Of a stretch of 64,000 nucleotides of DNA, positions 22,971 to 35,300 are shown piece after piece. Source of the DNA: Juglans regia (taxonomy: Eukaryota; Streptophyta; Magnoliopsida; Fagales; Juglandaceae); contig NC_049901.1 of assembly GCF_001411555.2 (NCBI RefSeq), positions 36,652,838 to 36,716,837 of the forward strand. Reading direction: 5' to 3'. The notes beneath the pieces were generated by a model. It was not told the origin of the DNA. It saw only the letters and a program-made list of their open reading frames with translations, and ran no database searches. A program made the translations under genes and the position numbers. How positions within the stretch are numbered: the stretch's first letter is position 1; the number at the start of each line of letters is the position of its first letter.

Positions 22971-25640
22971 TCTCCTTCTATTTCCTCTGTGAATTCATTC
23001 TGCCCCCGCCTCACGCTAGTAAGTCTCCATCCATCCCTCCCATCCATCTCTCTTTTCTCTCTCTTCATATGTGTCTCTCACTCTCTCGATTTGCTAGCCC
23101 GTCTCCTGCCCCTCTCTTTGCTAGAACACTGTGTTGTAGCAGCCACCCCCATCACACACTGTCACTACCAAGCTGCTTACTCATTAAGCACCACTCTCCA
23201 CCAAGGGCCTCATGCCTAAGCCTCATGTTGTTTATCCAATATTCTTGTTGTCATCACTGCTCCTCCTGACCACGAGCACGCCATCGGCAAGCGCCTTAGT
23301 CCTTATCTCTCTCCCTCTCTTTCCGTCTCAATCTCTCTCTCTCGGTATCTCTTTAACTCTCTCTCAATCTCTCTTTGCTTCATTGCAATGCTAGTGATCA
23401 CCATGTTTCCATGGCACCATCGAGTACCACCCACATACCATTAGGCTAAGCCACTCCACAACAAACACAAATAGCTCCCCTATATCGGCTAGTCACAAAC
23501 CCTCCCTTTACATTGCAGTGGTCTGCTATGGATAGAATATCTCCTCTATGCCACCTCAACGCCATCGATCCAAGTTCGATAAGATGCTCAATGGTCACTC
23601 TTTTTACTGTGTAATTTTTGGTCCATCTATGGCTAGTTTGGGTTATTGATCTTGTTATATTTTCAGCCTCTCACAATTAAATGCTCAAACAAGAATCAAT
23701 TAACGTAGTTGTAATATGCAATTTAATATTGAATATTAGACAACCAAATCCAAGAAAATATGTACTCATGCAAGATCAGAAATAAAAACAACAAGAATAA
23801 TAAAAGAAATGCAAAATCAACACAGGAAATTACGTGGTTCGACTCTAATGGTCTACATCCACGGCAAGAACAGTCTAGGAGTCTTTATTATTGAAGAATG
23901 CATCAAAGAACTTGAGTTTTTGATCACTTACAATCATAGATCATCGTACAAAATATTCACTGGCTTCCTCGTATTAAACTCTAACGAAACCATACCATCT
24001 TGTATACTTGATCATCTCCTCAAGTTTCAAATTTGATCTTGAAAAACTAGGGTTTTGAAAAAAAAACCCCTTTGTTTCTCTCCAAAACAGCGAGCGGCGT
24101 CGAAATGAAAAGTAAAGTTCTTTTTCCTTCTGCTTTTCTTTTTCGTCCCGTAGGCTATAGCCTTTTATATATAAACTCAAATATTACAACTTTGCCATCA
24201 CTCAATATTACAACTTTGCCATTAATCAATTTACAAAAAATGCAATTAATGAAAATACAAACTTAAAACTTGACACATTTTCAACAGATCTAATATGAGA
24301 TTTCTAAGAGTTTGAGGTGGAGTTTGGTCATGCTGCTTGAAATTACCCAAGTACTCTTGATTATGCATGTTAATGCTGAACAAAAGCTATTAGCACAGAT
24401 TAGTAACCAATATAAAATATTAAAAGTATTAACACACTAATTTGGTTACGAAGGGAAACCTTTTGAAAAACTGCTCAAAAGTAAAACCCAAGAAAACCAG
24501 TTTTATTGATTGAGAATATTACAAGTAAAACGTTTACAAAACCTTTATAACTAGACAAGTTTATCCAAGACAAGCGACCCGCTTGTCTTCTACCGCCAGA
24601 ACCTCTGACGCTCTCCAATCTTTGTCTTTCTTACTGGAACCTCCAGTAGTTGAACTTGAACACGACAACTTCTCCTTGAAGTATGCTCTCACTCAATCTC
24701 ACGGACTGAGCTTTTTGAAAAATCCTTCTTTTAAGAATTTTCTCTTACACGATCTCTTGAAATTCTACCCAGATCTTCAAGCTCTCAATATTGTGAATAT
24801 GTGTTGTTCAAGTGTATTTCTAAAACCCTCGGCCGACTCTTCTATAAATAGGAAATATTGTGATTGATTTGGAGAATGACTCTGTTGACAGGTTTATCCA
24901 GAATCTCAACCAGATATGTTGCTAACTATTTGCAAACATCCCAGACTGGATCACTTCTTTTGGATTGCATCGAGTTCAAATATGCTTCAGTTTCTTCAAT
25001 AAAACTTGCGTCTTTATCTCTTCAACTGACTCTTAGACTCGAAACATACATAGGACTCTTGTAGACTCTTATCTTATAATATAAAAAAAATTTGATAAGA
25101 GTTACAATTCAAACACTTATTTTTATCGGATAACTTCTATTCAAATACTCATCCTTATCGGATGCAATCCTAGAGTTCTATTTAAAATTACATTCATCTA
25201 TAATTCAAATTTAAATACAAACTCACATAATCCTAACCAAACATAAATTACATTTACAATCTCCTCATTTGGCTGATTGATGACAAAAATATATATTGGA
25301 TGAATGTGATTTAAACCTGCAAAAACAACTAATCAAACCACCAACAAAGATCTCATATAGACAATTATACTTCATATAAAAAAAAATCATCATAGGCAAA
25401 ATGTTTGAAGTATCACAATGAGTCTTATCGTAACCACACACATATCAGTTTAATGTAGCAAGTGAAATCAAAATAAGAAAATCAAAATCATTGTTCAATA
25501 TGCAGACCAAACTAAAAAAAAAAACTTTTCAAAAAAAAAATAATAAAAGGTGGTGGTGGTGGTGTCCGCATTCTATCTGCACTGCCCTGCTACTCCATCT
25601 GCTAACAGATTCATCCCATCTCCCTCTATATGTTGTCAGC
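22968..25640. other. Intergenic spacer of the inverted duplication, no gene seen
   Basis: CT-rich to about 23400, then AT-rich. Segments near 23820-23900 (TTACGTGGTTCGACTC, then CTACATCCACGGC) and 24425-24500 (GGTTACGAAGGGAAACC, then TTTATTGATTGAGAATATTACAA) look like the LTR or UTR pieces of plant retrotransposons on the opposite strand. No paired LTR was found. A (GGT)n stretch lies near 25549-25563. Confidence 0.4.
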
Positions 25641-25641
25641 A

Positions 25642-26874
25642 TCAGTCAGAATCTAATTTTTCTTCTTTTTTAGGTGGATTTACTGTCTTTAGAATCTGAT
25701 CCACATCCAGAACAACTTGCTGCAGCCTATCATTCACCTTCTCTGACTCATCTTGTAGGTCTGCTAACATTTGTTCCATTTTTTCTTCCCATTTATCCAC
25801 AAAAGAATCAAATTTTGACTGCAAAATCTGAAGTTGTTCCAAGCACTTCAATGGATTTTCCTGGGGTAGGATGGAAAGATGTGGATGCCTCAGCATGACT
25901 TCTTTTCTTTTCACTAACCATAGCTTCTGACTTGGTGACCGCTTTAGAAAATATCTTCCCATACATCTTTATTATGGCATTTGTGCTCCTTAAAAGAACT
26001 TTAGTAATTCTGGCCAACTTCGTGATGAGACCTCCAAATGGTAAATTTTTCTTGTCTGTCATGTCAGCCCTAGCCTTGGAAATAACATCAATAATATGGG
26101 AGGGAAGATCTATAGGTACACCTTTAACTAGAGCATACATAAACTGGACTTTTTCAATTGTCAACTCGGTATGCCTAGTGATGGGCCAAAGATTTGTCAA
26201 TACAACTTTGGCAATGAACCTATATTTATGGAGCATTGACTTCATAGAGATTTTATGAGTCATCGGGGGCCATGCTGGTGCGTTGGACTGAGCAAACAAA
26301 TCTTTCATTTGGGCTTTTGATGGGGTCCCCATAACCTTGTATGGAAAACTTGGATTTTCCACACTAGGGTGTTCATAGAACTCTCTAATAATCTCTGGAG
26401 TTATGATCATGTCAACATCCCTAACATTGGATGTAATGAAATTATTGTCCACACTCAGTAAAGAGTTAGCATAAAATTCCCTCACAATTTCAATATAGGG
26501 GGCAGGGGCTCCCTCAGTAATTTTCTCCCATCTCTGTCAGCAAATATGTGAGTAATGAATTCAAAAGCAGGGTCATTCACATCACTTAAAGTTACCTCTC
26601 ATTCTCCAAGAACATTCCCCTTGGAGAACACAATCTTGTAGGCTGTCTCTACTTCCTTATTAACAAATTTTGGTGGTTTTGATCCTTTGGTAGGAAGCTT
26701 TGATATACTCCCCACTCCTTCAGAAGGGACAGATTCTTTATCTGCTGCCTTGGATTTTTTTACAAGAGTTCTTTGGAGTTCTACATGAGAGTGAGATTCT
26801 CCCTCACTAGAGGAATTTAATGGAGGTGTTTTGCTATCAAACTTCGCTTTCTTTGCAATTGACTTGTATTTCAT
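25642..26874 (-). pseudogene. Broken 'putative plant transposon protein' gene
   Basis: Three reading pieces on the minus strand look like one former protein: 26874-26599 (basic start, then PPKFVNKEVETAYKIVFSKGN), 26485-25808 (REFYANSLLS...ITPEIIREFYEHP, then PAWPPMTHKISMKSMLHKYR, then a region with PIDLPSHIIDVI) and 25962-25642 (WEEKMEQMLADLQDESEKVNDRL coiled coil, ending PPKKEEKLDSD). The middle piece fits the family annotated in plants as 'putative plant transposon protein domain' (Transposase_32), found in repetitive elements and of unknown biochemical role. A stop separates the first two pieces and a frameshift near 25.81-25.96 kb the last two. I saw no retrotransposon enzymes attached to it. 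It lies in the spacer of the inverted duplication. Confidence 0.7.
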
Positions 26875-27876
26875 CTACAAAAAGAAAAAAAAATCATTTC
26901 TAAGCATGATAAATACGCAATGTAACAAAGTAACCAGATTCACTTTTCTCCCAACATATCGACGTAACAGGGCCAAGAATGTGAAGATAATTCTAAAAAA
27001 CTAATCCAATCACACACGTGTTTTTAGGAAATTATCCGGAAAGCACATACATGTTTAGCGATTCTTACCAGACGAGGAAAATATCTAGACCTAAGCACAG
27101 GACTAACAAAACACAGGATGGACGACGACAACATTGAGAAAATAACCAAACAGACTCACATGCAGCCTTTGTTCATTACCTTCTACAACAAGAAACCACC
27201 ACGAATGCTTTTCAAAGCATTATTTAACCCTTTCAAAAAGATTTTCAAGTCTTAAGCCAACTAGGTTTTTGAAAGATTTAAGAGATCTTTAAGGAATCAG
27301 AGATTGAGAGAACCCAAAAAAGAGAACTAAAATAACGAAAACTTAATAAATGCATTCCGAAGAGAAGACTTACCTTGATTTTGTGCAAAAGATAAACACA
27401 AATTTCTTGAGATGCACGGACTGAATATGATACGTTTCTCTCTATGGGTGTATCGGAGAAGACAAACAGAGTGAATAGAGGAGAGAATCGAGGCTTAATG
27501 GTGATTAAAGGTAATTGACGTGTAGTTAATGCTGCAAAGCAGCTTTTTAATTTCCTGCCCAAAACCTGGAACGTGCCATGCACGCAGGCCCCCCATTTTC
27601 CAACATGTAGAGTATGCCTTAGAGGTAACACCCCACTCTTATTCTAGTTACTCATGCCCCTTTTCTTTGTTTTCAATTTTTTTTTTTTTAAGAAAACAAT
27701 TTTAAAGAACCTGAAAAGCAAAAATATCATGTATTTCTTTTATTCACAAAGCTTAGACCTTTTTGAGTAATTTCCTTATCCAAGCTTTGTTACACTCAAC
27801 ACTTAGGAGAAGTATTCCTTATTGGTCAGTCTTCACAATTGAGCATTTTTCTTAATTGATGACCTGCCAAGAATTC
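26875..27876. other. Upstream flank of the transposon-protein pseudogene
   Basis: No gene seen. It could be the leader region of the minus-strand element, since it is AT-rich with no competing frame of note; the 117-codon minus frame at 27278-27631 has no recognisable domain. Confidence 0.35.
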
Positions 27877-28488
27877 GGGAATTAAGACCAAAGGCCCAGC
27901 TTAGAACAAACAAAGTTTCCAACCCAAGCCATGGGTAGGGTCCTCTGGACACAACCTCTAGGAGGGAGGATACTGCAAGGATGAGACTTGTCGATTTGAA
28001 GGCCCCTCAAGTAGTGTTCAACTCTCAAGTGTCCGTCTGCATGGTAGGCGTAATGTGCGGGGAACCCTTGATCACCTGATAGGAAAGACATTAATGGACC
28101 ATCAATGATATTGTCTGGGAGAAGCAAATCGGCTTGGACTACACGCTAAATTAATAACGCAGCTACAGAGTCACGCCGCATTAAAGGACTCTGACACAAG
28201 GAACAGTATGAAGGACGTGAACTCCATGAGGGCAGACACGATCTGTCCCCCTCAAGCTTATAGTATAAATAACAGCTCCCAGGTATGAGAATACTCTCTC
28301 TGATCCCTAGAACTCTTTCACTTATTTACAAACTTCTAAAAATATTTACTATATTTGGTATCAGAGACTCCCCAGCCCCAAGGTCTTCATTTCCTAGCTG
28401 CATTCTCTCCCATCTTTTGCAGGCCCATTTCGGAAGACCTGAGTTGTCGGAACCTGACCCAAAAGTGTGCGAAACACAACGCTAATAG
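27877..28488 (+). repeat. 5' LTR of the gag-only element
   Basis: Contains a TATA-like AGTATAAATAACAGCTC near 28262 and ends just before the TGGCGCC primer site at about 28489. It pairs with 30258-30884. Confidence 0.8.
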
Positions 28489-28506
28489 TGGCGCCATCTG
28501 TGGGAT
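28489..28506 (+). other. Primer-binding site of the gag-only element
   Basis: TGGCGCCATCTGTGGGA-like sequence directly after the 5' LTR, the position and form expected for the tRNA primer site of Tat-type gypsy elements. Confidence 0.7.
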
Positions 28507-28532
28507 TCAAATAAATCTTACGTGTCTTTCTC

Positions 28533-29820
28533 ATGCCTGAGACAATCCGTTTTGAACAACTCAGGAGAGACGTGGGAGATGCCATGGAAACAAGATTAAA
28601 AAATATGGAGGAATGGGTGATGAAGTTAACTAATGAAGTGAAAATACTTCATAAGGAAAGCGAGGAACTTCGAAAACCTCAATAGGAGCGAGACGGTGAA
28701 GCAGAGTCCAGTGACAGGGAGCATACAAGGTCCCTGAACACACAAGCTGAACCAAATAAGGAAGAGGAGCAGAAGAACATGCAGTTCGAGCTCCGTAACC
28801 TTAAAGGAAAATATGAGGAAATAGCAAGAAAGGCGAGTACATCGTCAACGGTGGACCAGTTGCTCACAAGTACTGGACTACTCTACATGGAGGAGGTGAT
28901 GTCGATGCCCTTACCACCAAAGTTCAAGTCCCAGCCATGAAAATATATGATGGAGGAAGGAACCCTCTTGAGCACCTGGAAACTTTCAAGACTCATATGA
29001 TGTTGCATGGCTTCCTAGGTGAAGTAGCATGCAGAGTGTTTCCACCAACCCTGAAGAGGCCGGCAAGAGTGTGGCTCGAGTCTCTGGCACCCGGATCGAA
29101 TGACAGTTTTGGCGAGCTAGCTAGATTGTTTCTAACTCAGTTCATATCGAGTCGAAGGAGGCAGCGTCCGACGGCATACCTCCTCACCATCAAACAAGCA
29201 GAGGATGAAAGCCTAAAGTCCTACCTAGCCCGGTTCAACAAGGAGCACACGACCACCGACGACCAAGACGAGAAGATAACCTTGGCGGCACTTCTGGGAG
29301 CAGTATGGCTACGATCCCAATTTATGGCCAAGCTGACAAGGAGGACTCATGTAACATAGCGAGAGTTCATGGACTAGGCCAATAATTTCATCAATGTGGA
29401 AGACACTCTTCGGGCTTTAACGGAGCCAAGAATGAAGGAGTTGGAGCAAGCATAGAAGAGTGGAAAGGCCCCAACTAAAGCTAAGCCCCATGAGAAGCCG
29501 GAGAAGAGCTCCCAAGATAAGAGGCGAGAGGAAGTCCCGACAAAGGGATCGGGACCTTGATTCGACATGCCCACGTTCACCATACGCAAGGTCGACACCT
29601 CCGTCACCCGAAGAGAGGATGACCAGGGTATAGTGCACTGCTACTGCATATACCACAGGTCCACCTCACATAATACCAAGGATTGTTTCTCCCAGCAAGG
29701 AAGGAGGGAATACATGGAGTAGGAAAGACAACACCACCCCCCGGCCCAGAGAGTAGAGTAAGAAAGAAGGCTGGGCAGAGGAAAGAAAAATTGGAAAAAT
29801 GAGAATGGCAAGAAGGCTAC
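28533..29820 (+). pseudogene. Retrotransposon gag remnant (Tat-type)
   Basis: The frame starts MPETIRFEQLRRDVGDAMET near 28533, has a Glu/Lys-rich region with a stop (near 28682), and continues with the gag core at 28937-29359. The core carries KIYDGGRNPLEHLETFKTHM, then ARVWLESLAPGSNDSFGEL, then LLTIKQAEDESLKSYLARFN, the pattern of the Retrotrans_gag family. A further piece near 29560-29690 has CIYHRSTSHNTKDC, resembling the zinc-binding CxxH...H...C motif of these gags. At least four in-frame stops (for example near 29358 and 29375) show it is dead. Gag would package the element's RNA in a particle. Confidence 0.8.
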
Positions 29821-30257
29821 AACGTAATGAAAATGAATGAAACCCCAATTCCAACTTTATATATAGGAAAGACAATGATTAGCCTCCCACACCCCATGGA
29901 AGAAGGAAGAAGTATGAGCCGCTTCGAATTCTGGAAGTGCAATCCACGAAGCGACGCGAACGCAAAGAGCCGCCTAATATACTCAACATTAGTGAGCTTG
30001 AAAAGACATTATCAGAATCATCAAAAGGCAAGCCAATCAAGAATGATGGGAAAGTGTTTCCAGGATAACCAAACGACGGGAGTCCCTCTAAACTTCAGGG
30101 CCGTATGAGCATCAACAAAGGGATCCTGACTTCAGAGGCAAGGTAGGTTCAAATAGTGATAAAGTCCCATCGTACTCATTTGGTGAGAGTTAACGGGATA
30201 ACTATAAGGGAATTTTTCCCCCTTTCTAAACCCAGTGGGCCTGTGAATGAAAGCTAA

Positions 30258-30884
30258 GGGAATTAAGACCAAAGGCCCAGCCTAGAACAAACAAAGTCTC
30301 CAACCCGACTCATAGGTAGGGTTCTCTGGACACAACCTGCAAGAGGGAGGGTGCTGCAGGGGATGAGACTCGTCGATCTGAAGGCCCCTCGAGTAGTGTC
30401 CAGCTCTCAAGTGCCTGTCCACATGGTAGGCGTAATGTGCAGAGAACCTTTGATTACCTGACAGTAAAAACATCAATGAACCACCAAGGATATTATCTGG
30501 GAGAAGGAAATCAGAAAATCACGTCGCATTAATGGCACTATTACCCGGGCTACACGTCAAATTAATGACGCTGTTGTAAAGCCACGCCGCATTAAAGGAC
30601 TCTAACACAGGGAACAGTATGAAGGACGTGGACTCTATAAGGGCAGACACGATCTATCTCCCCCCAAGCTTATAGTATAAATAGCAACTCTCAAGTACGA
30701 GAATACTCTCTCTAATCCCTAGAACTCTTTCACTTCTAATAATATTTACTAATTGTGGCATTGGAGACTCCCCGACCCTAAGACCGCCCTCTCCTAGTTG
30801 CATTCTCTCCCATCTTTTGCAGGCCCATTTCGGAAGACCTGAGTTGTCGAAATCAGATCCAAAGGTGTACAAAACCCGATGTTA
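30258..30884 (+). repeat. 3' LTR of the gag-only element
   Basis: Direct repeat of 27877-28488, including the TATA-like AGTATAAATAGCAACTC near 30673. It has an insertion near 30510-30545 (AATCACGTCGCATTAATGGC) that is missing in the 5' copy. Confidence 0.8.
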
Positions 30885-31739
30885 ACAAATAGTTTCCAAA
30901 ACGTGAATGATATGCTTGTACCTGGGAGACATTTAGAGGTAAGGAAACTGAAGAGATTTTATATATGCGGCAACTCTAGCTGAGGGAGATTTCTACTTGC
31001 ATAAAAGGGTATATACACTTATATATATAGGTAGAGGAGGAAAGGGGAGAGCAAAAACGTGCATAGAACTTAGATGCAAGTCAAGATATTGAGTATCTAC
31101 TAGCCTTGGGCTTTTAGCAAAACTTCTTGGGCCACTACTAATTAAAAATGGCCTACTTGGTCTATAAAATAGGTTTTAACATAGAGTCCAAGATTTTGCT
31201 CTTAGTTTCTTGATAGGGAAATTCATTTTTTGTCTCTTTTCTTTTAATTAAATTCTCAGCATCTACACGAAAAAGAAAAATCAAATTACACAATAATACA
31301 ATAGCACTGCAACATACATAAAAAAATTACACAAATTAAACTTACAAATTGATATATTTTATAAAATCTGTTAGATCTACTTTATAATAAAAATAACTTT
31401 ACAATCTGACGTATTACATCAAGTCACATTAATTTATAATTTTATTTTTATATAACTAAAATATTTTAAACAATTTTTTCTAAGACCAGATAAACAAACA
31501 CAGAGAGAACTTTTCTTTCTCAAAATCCAGAAAGACTTGGGACTGATGAAGGCAGGGGGGGGGGGTCTCTAGAGTTCGAAATCAGATTTTATTTTTGTTG
31601 GCTATATATGATTCTCTGAGACGCGGCTCAATTTAAAACTAACGAATGACTGATGTGCCAGCCATATATTGGATGGAGTTAAATGGAAGTTGACACCAAG
31701 TCCAATTTGAAGATACTCTCTACTCATATTTATAAAAAG
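30885..31739. other. Intergenic, with a MITE-like fragment
   Basis: No gene seen. The part at about 31335-31465 (GTTAGATCTACTTTATAATAAAAATAAC) is the reverse complement of a segment at about 52690-52860, so both belong to one dispersed short repeat family. A G-run of about 10 lies at 31556-31565. Confidence 0.55.
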
Positions 31740-32355
31740 AAATGAAGATAATTTTAGATCACATACTACTCCTATTTATAAGAGAATTGACGATAATATA
31801 AAATCATTCTTAAGTGGAAGGAATAATAATAAAGCAAAAAGTTTAAAAATATTAAAATCTCTTCACTCTAACATCTCCTACTATAAACTCAAGATTAAGA
31901 TTTTTGAAGCTTTGAGTTTGAAAAAACGATATGTCTCGTTTATTTTTTCAGATGAGATGAAATAAAAATTAAAAAAAATTAAATTGTTTATTCTATTTTA
32001 TATAAAAATTTGAGAAGATTGTAATAATTAGATGTATATAGTTGTGAAAATAAACGAGACCGAAATGAACATAATTCGCTTAAAATATGTTGCTTAAAAT
32101 ATATAAATCCGCTTAAAATATGTCATATCAACAAATAATTTCACTATATTGGATTGAATTTCACATACACCACATTCTACTCCTATTTACACAGGAGAAT
32201 TGGGCATAATTCAATGATATAAATAAATCATTCCTAAATGGAAGGAATAATCACAAAACATAAGATTTGCTAATGCCTATAACATATCTTCTATATGCTT
32301 CTGTAGAAGAATCAATGGATCAAGACCAATGATTTCCCCACAAAGAGGTATTTTA

Positions 32356-35300
32356 TCATATTCTTTTGACCAAAGAAATTCCCCTTGGGTCACCACCCCA
32401 TTCTTCAAGCACGACCAATAAATTTCCCCTCGGGTTTAGCCATGAGCGTGGAACATGATACCTGTAATTAACAACAACAACCTTGTTAGAAATCGTTTCA
32501 ATGTGCTGAGATGTGGATGCAATGAGGTATTGATTTTTGAAAACTATTAATATTCCCTCTCACCATTTTTGAGAGGGGCTCCCGCAATCACTTAGGCATT
32601 TCTTTTCATTGTAATATCCAGTGTAACTGCATGCGCCACAGTTACCATATGCCTTGTTTGCAGCCCAGTGGCGCCCAATGCTTTGGCCATTTATCCATAC
32701 CTCACCCTTTCCCATGCTGCTCATATCTAGAGCCAATGGTTCATTTCCTTGTGGGGCATCAAAATTAGTCTGAAAATACCAACCACGAAATCAATATTAT
32801 CTATAAAAACTTGCATATTTTTGTCCCAAATTCCGGAGGAGAATTGAAAAAGCCATTATCTGGGTAGCAGGATCGTTCTTACCTTGTACCATGTCAGAGG
32901 GTGCTTTGTCACTAGTCCTGCTCCTCCTGTCCACCTCACAATGGAGCTTCCTCCGGACGAAAACACACTTATATCTTCACCGTTTAGACCTTTCTGTTCA
33001 AAACCATGCACACAAGTGAGTAAACCATGCATCCAGGCTTCACCTCACATTGCATATGTATTTTTTAAGTTTTATTTAGACACTGATCCATTCCCGTGGA
33101 CAACTGTTTTTATGTCTTAGTTTTGAAGACATTTTCTTTAAAAAACTTCAGGTACCCTTTTACTACTGAGGCTCTATATATGAATGATTCATGTTGTTGG
33201 TATATAAGCTTTGAATTCCATATTTTTTTCGGTATGATGGGAAGTGACATTTGAGATCAGTGAGGGGAGGCTATGGAGGAAACAAACCTTGTAGGACCAT
33301 TTCCATCGTGACATGTCCCATTTTCCAGCATTGACACCCGACAAGGTGACCGGGCCAAGAATTCCGGCATTCCATGACTCAAAATGCAGGCCGATATTCT
33401 GAAATCAATAAGAACTTTATGCATAACGACCAAAAGAAGACAAATGTGTGGTTCCGGTGCCACCAGGAATGTTTTGCAGAAGGAGTAGACTGATCAGGAA
33501 TGCAAATACAGACCTGAAGTCCAACAGTAGCGCTTAACAAAGCAATCTTGTTGACCCCCACTCTCAGGCTCACTCCCTTCCAGAATGATACTTTTGGATT
33601 TTCACCTTTCCCATAAGCAATTCCTACCAAAGAGTAGAAAATCCATGAGTTAATAGAATAGATCATGAGCTTTATTTCCCAAAACATCTATCTTTTATGC
33701 AAAAAAATATGTGTACCAATTGATTGGCCATTGACGAAAACTTGCAAAGCATGGCCTGCAGATTCAACACTGAGGACAGGAAGCTTTCCGGTTCTTAGAA
33801 ATCCTTCATTTGCGTTTATAGTCACGCTGTGGGGACAAAAGATCAGATCCAAAAGTGATAAAGATAGTTTAGCTACTGATCTCAACAAGTTTTGATTAAA
33901 ATTTTCGTAGAACACCATAGTTTGAGGTTCTAAGTTACTCACTCTGTCATGTACCACAAATAGTCAGTGGTGTCCCACGTGACACTCAGTTGCTCCTTTA
34001 ACCCACCAGCTGTGAATGAACCTTTATCAGCAGGAGTGGCAACAGCTTCAGTGAATGACTCCCACCCGAATGCTCCTTCCACCGGCACCATATTCAGATG
34101 CGAGCCTTGATGATTGGTCTGAATACAGAATAGAGGAGAACTTCAGTACTAGTTGAAACTTCTTTAAGTCTCACTAGCTGGATAAGTTCTCAAACTTGAC
34201 AAACTCGAATGGAGGCCGAAAGTCCAATTTTGAAAGACAATGATATTACCTTCGCAGTGTTGAAAACTTCAGTTATGCAGTCAGGGAGAATGCTGATGGA
34301 CCAAGCAGGCAGAGTGTAATGACCGTTTCCAAAGTTCACAGTTACAGAAGAACTCTGGTCGTAGTTTGATAGGAAGGCAGCACAAACCCCAGGTGCTTTG
34401 AAAATATGAGCCTTGTAACGAATAAGAATTGGGAACCAAAATTAGTATTCAGTAAAGAACCAGGAATATAACTTCGACTGTAACAAACATGCATGCTTGC
34501 CCACAAACACACAAGCAGAGAAAGGAGTTCAATATATATTCAAGATCTGGCAATCTGTATAGAAGAAAACCTCTTGAAATCTCCCAAGTGACGCCACTAT
34601 GGGATTTGTGGCCACTAGAGCTGGTTCAGCCCGCTTGATGGCAAAATGCAAGTTTCTCAAATGGGTATATTTTGGTTCTCTAGGTAGCCCTGACATGCAT
34701 AGAATATATCAGAGACAATCAATAAAGAATATAGAAGTTCTGCATGAAATTCGAAGGTTTCTTTCTATTCTTGAAATCTCACCATATTCATCAAGCGGAG
34801 CATCGTAATCATAACTCGTGGCAACAAAAGGACCTCCAGAAGTCCTGCCGAAGTTTGTTCCACCATGGTACTATAGTGAAATTGGACAAAGAAAGCAGAG
34901 CTCTAAGCATGGTTTCTTCTGATTCAAACCCCAATTGGATGGATTTTTTTGCAGACATATATTAGGAAGGATTTGACTTACCATATAATAATTAAAGTAA
35001 GTACCCTTATTTTGTATGAATTTTAACACTGCAAGGGCTATATCTTCTACCGGTCTATATGGAGTTGGACCACCAAATTCCAGAAACCTGGTCGTAAGAT
35101 TTACAAAGAGCTAGAGCTTCAATGAATTCAAGTATAACATCAAAAATTTATAATAAGTTGGACAACATCAAAAAACATTACCAGCTAGTCCAGAGTTCTG
35201 TCCACATTTTGGGTTTATAGTTTTTATTTGGAGTGAAGTTTTCACAGTAGAAACCATTGCAAGTGTTTATCTGTAATATGAACAGCGAAAATATAAGCTT

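Larger units (their letters stand above)
27877..30884 (+). mobile_element. Gag-only LTR retrotransposon (TR-GAG-like), about 3.0 kb
   Basis: Two direct repeats of about 610-630 bp, 27877-28488 and 30258-30884, both start GGAATTAAGACCAAAGG and end just after a shared CCCATTTCGGAAGACCTGAG stretch. Right after the first comes TGGCGCCATCTGTGGG, a primer site of the kind used by Tat-type Ty3/gypsy elements. The 1.77-kb interior holds one damaged gag frame and no protease, reverse transcriptase or integrase. Such gag-only elements have been described in plants as TR-GAG and rely on enzymes from full elements. The LTRs differ by many substitutions and an indel of about 30 bp, so the insertion is old. 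A target duplication could not be fixed. Confidence 0.85.

Noticed and set aside
22811..23394. Several Ser/Leu- or Arg/Glu-rich frames
   Set aside because: Generated by the CT microsatellite and CT-rich tract.
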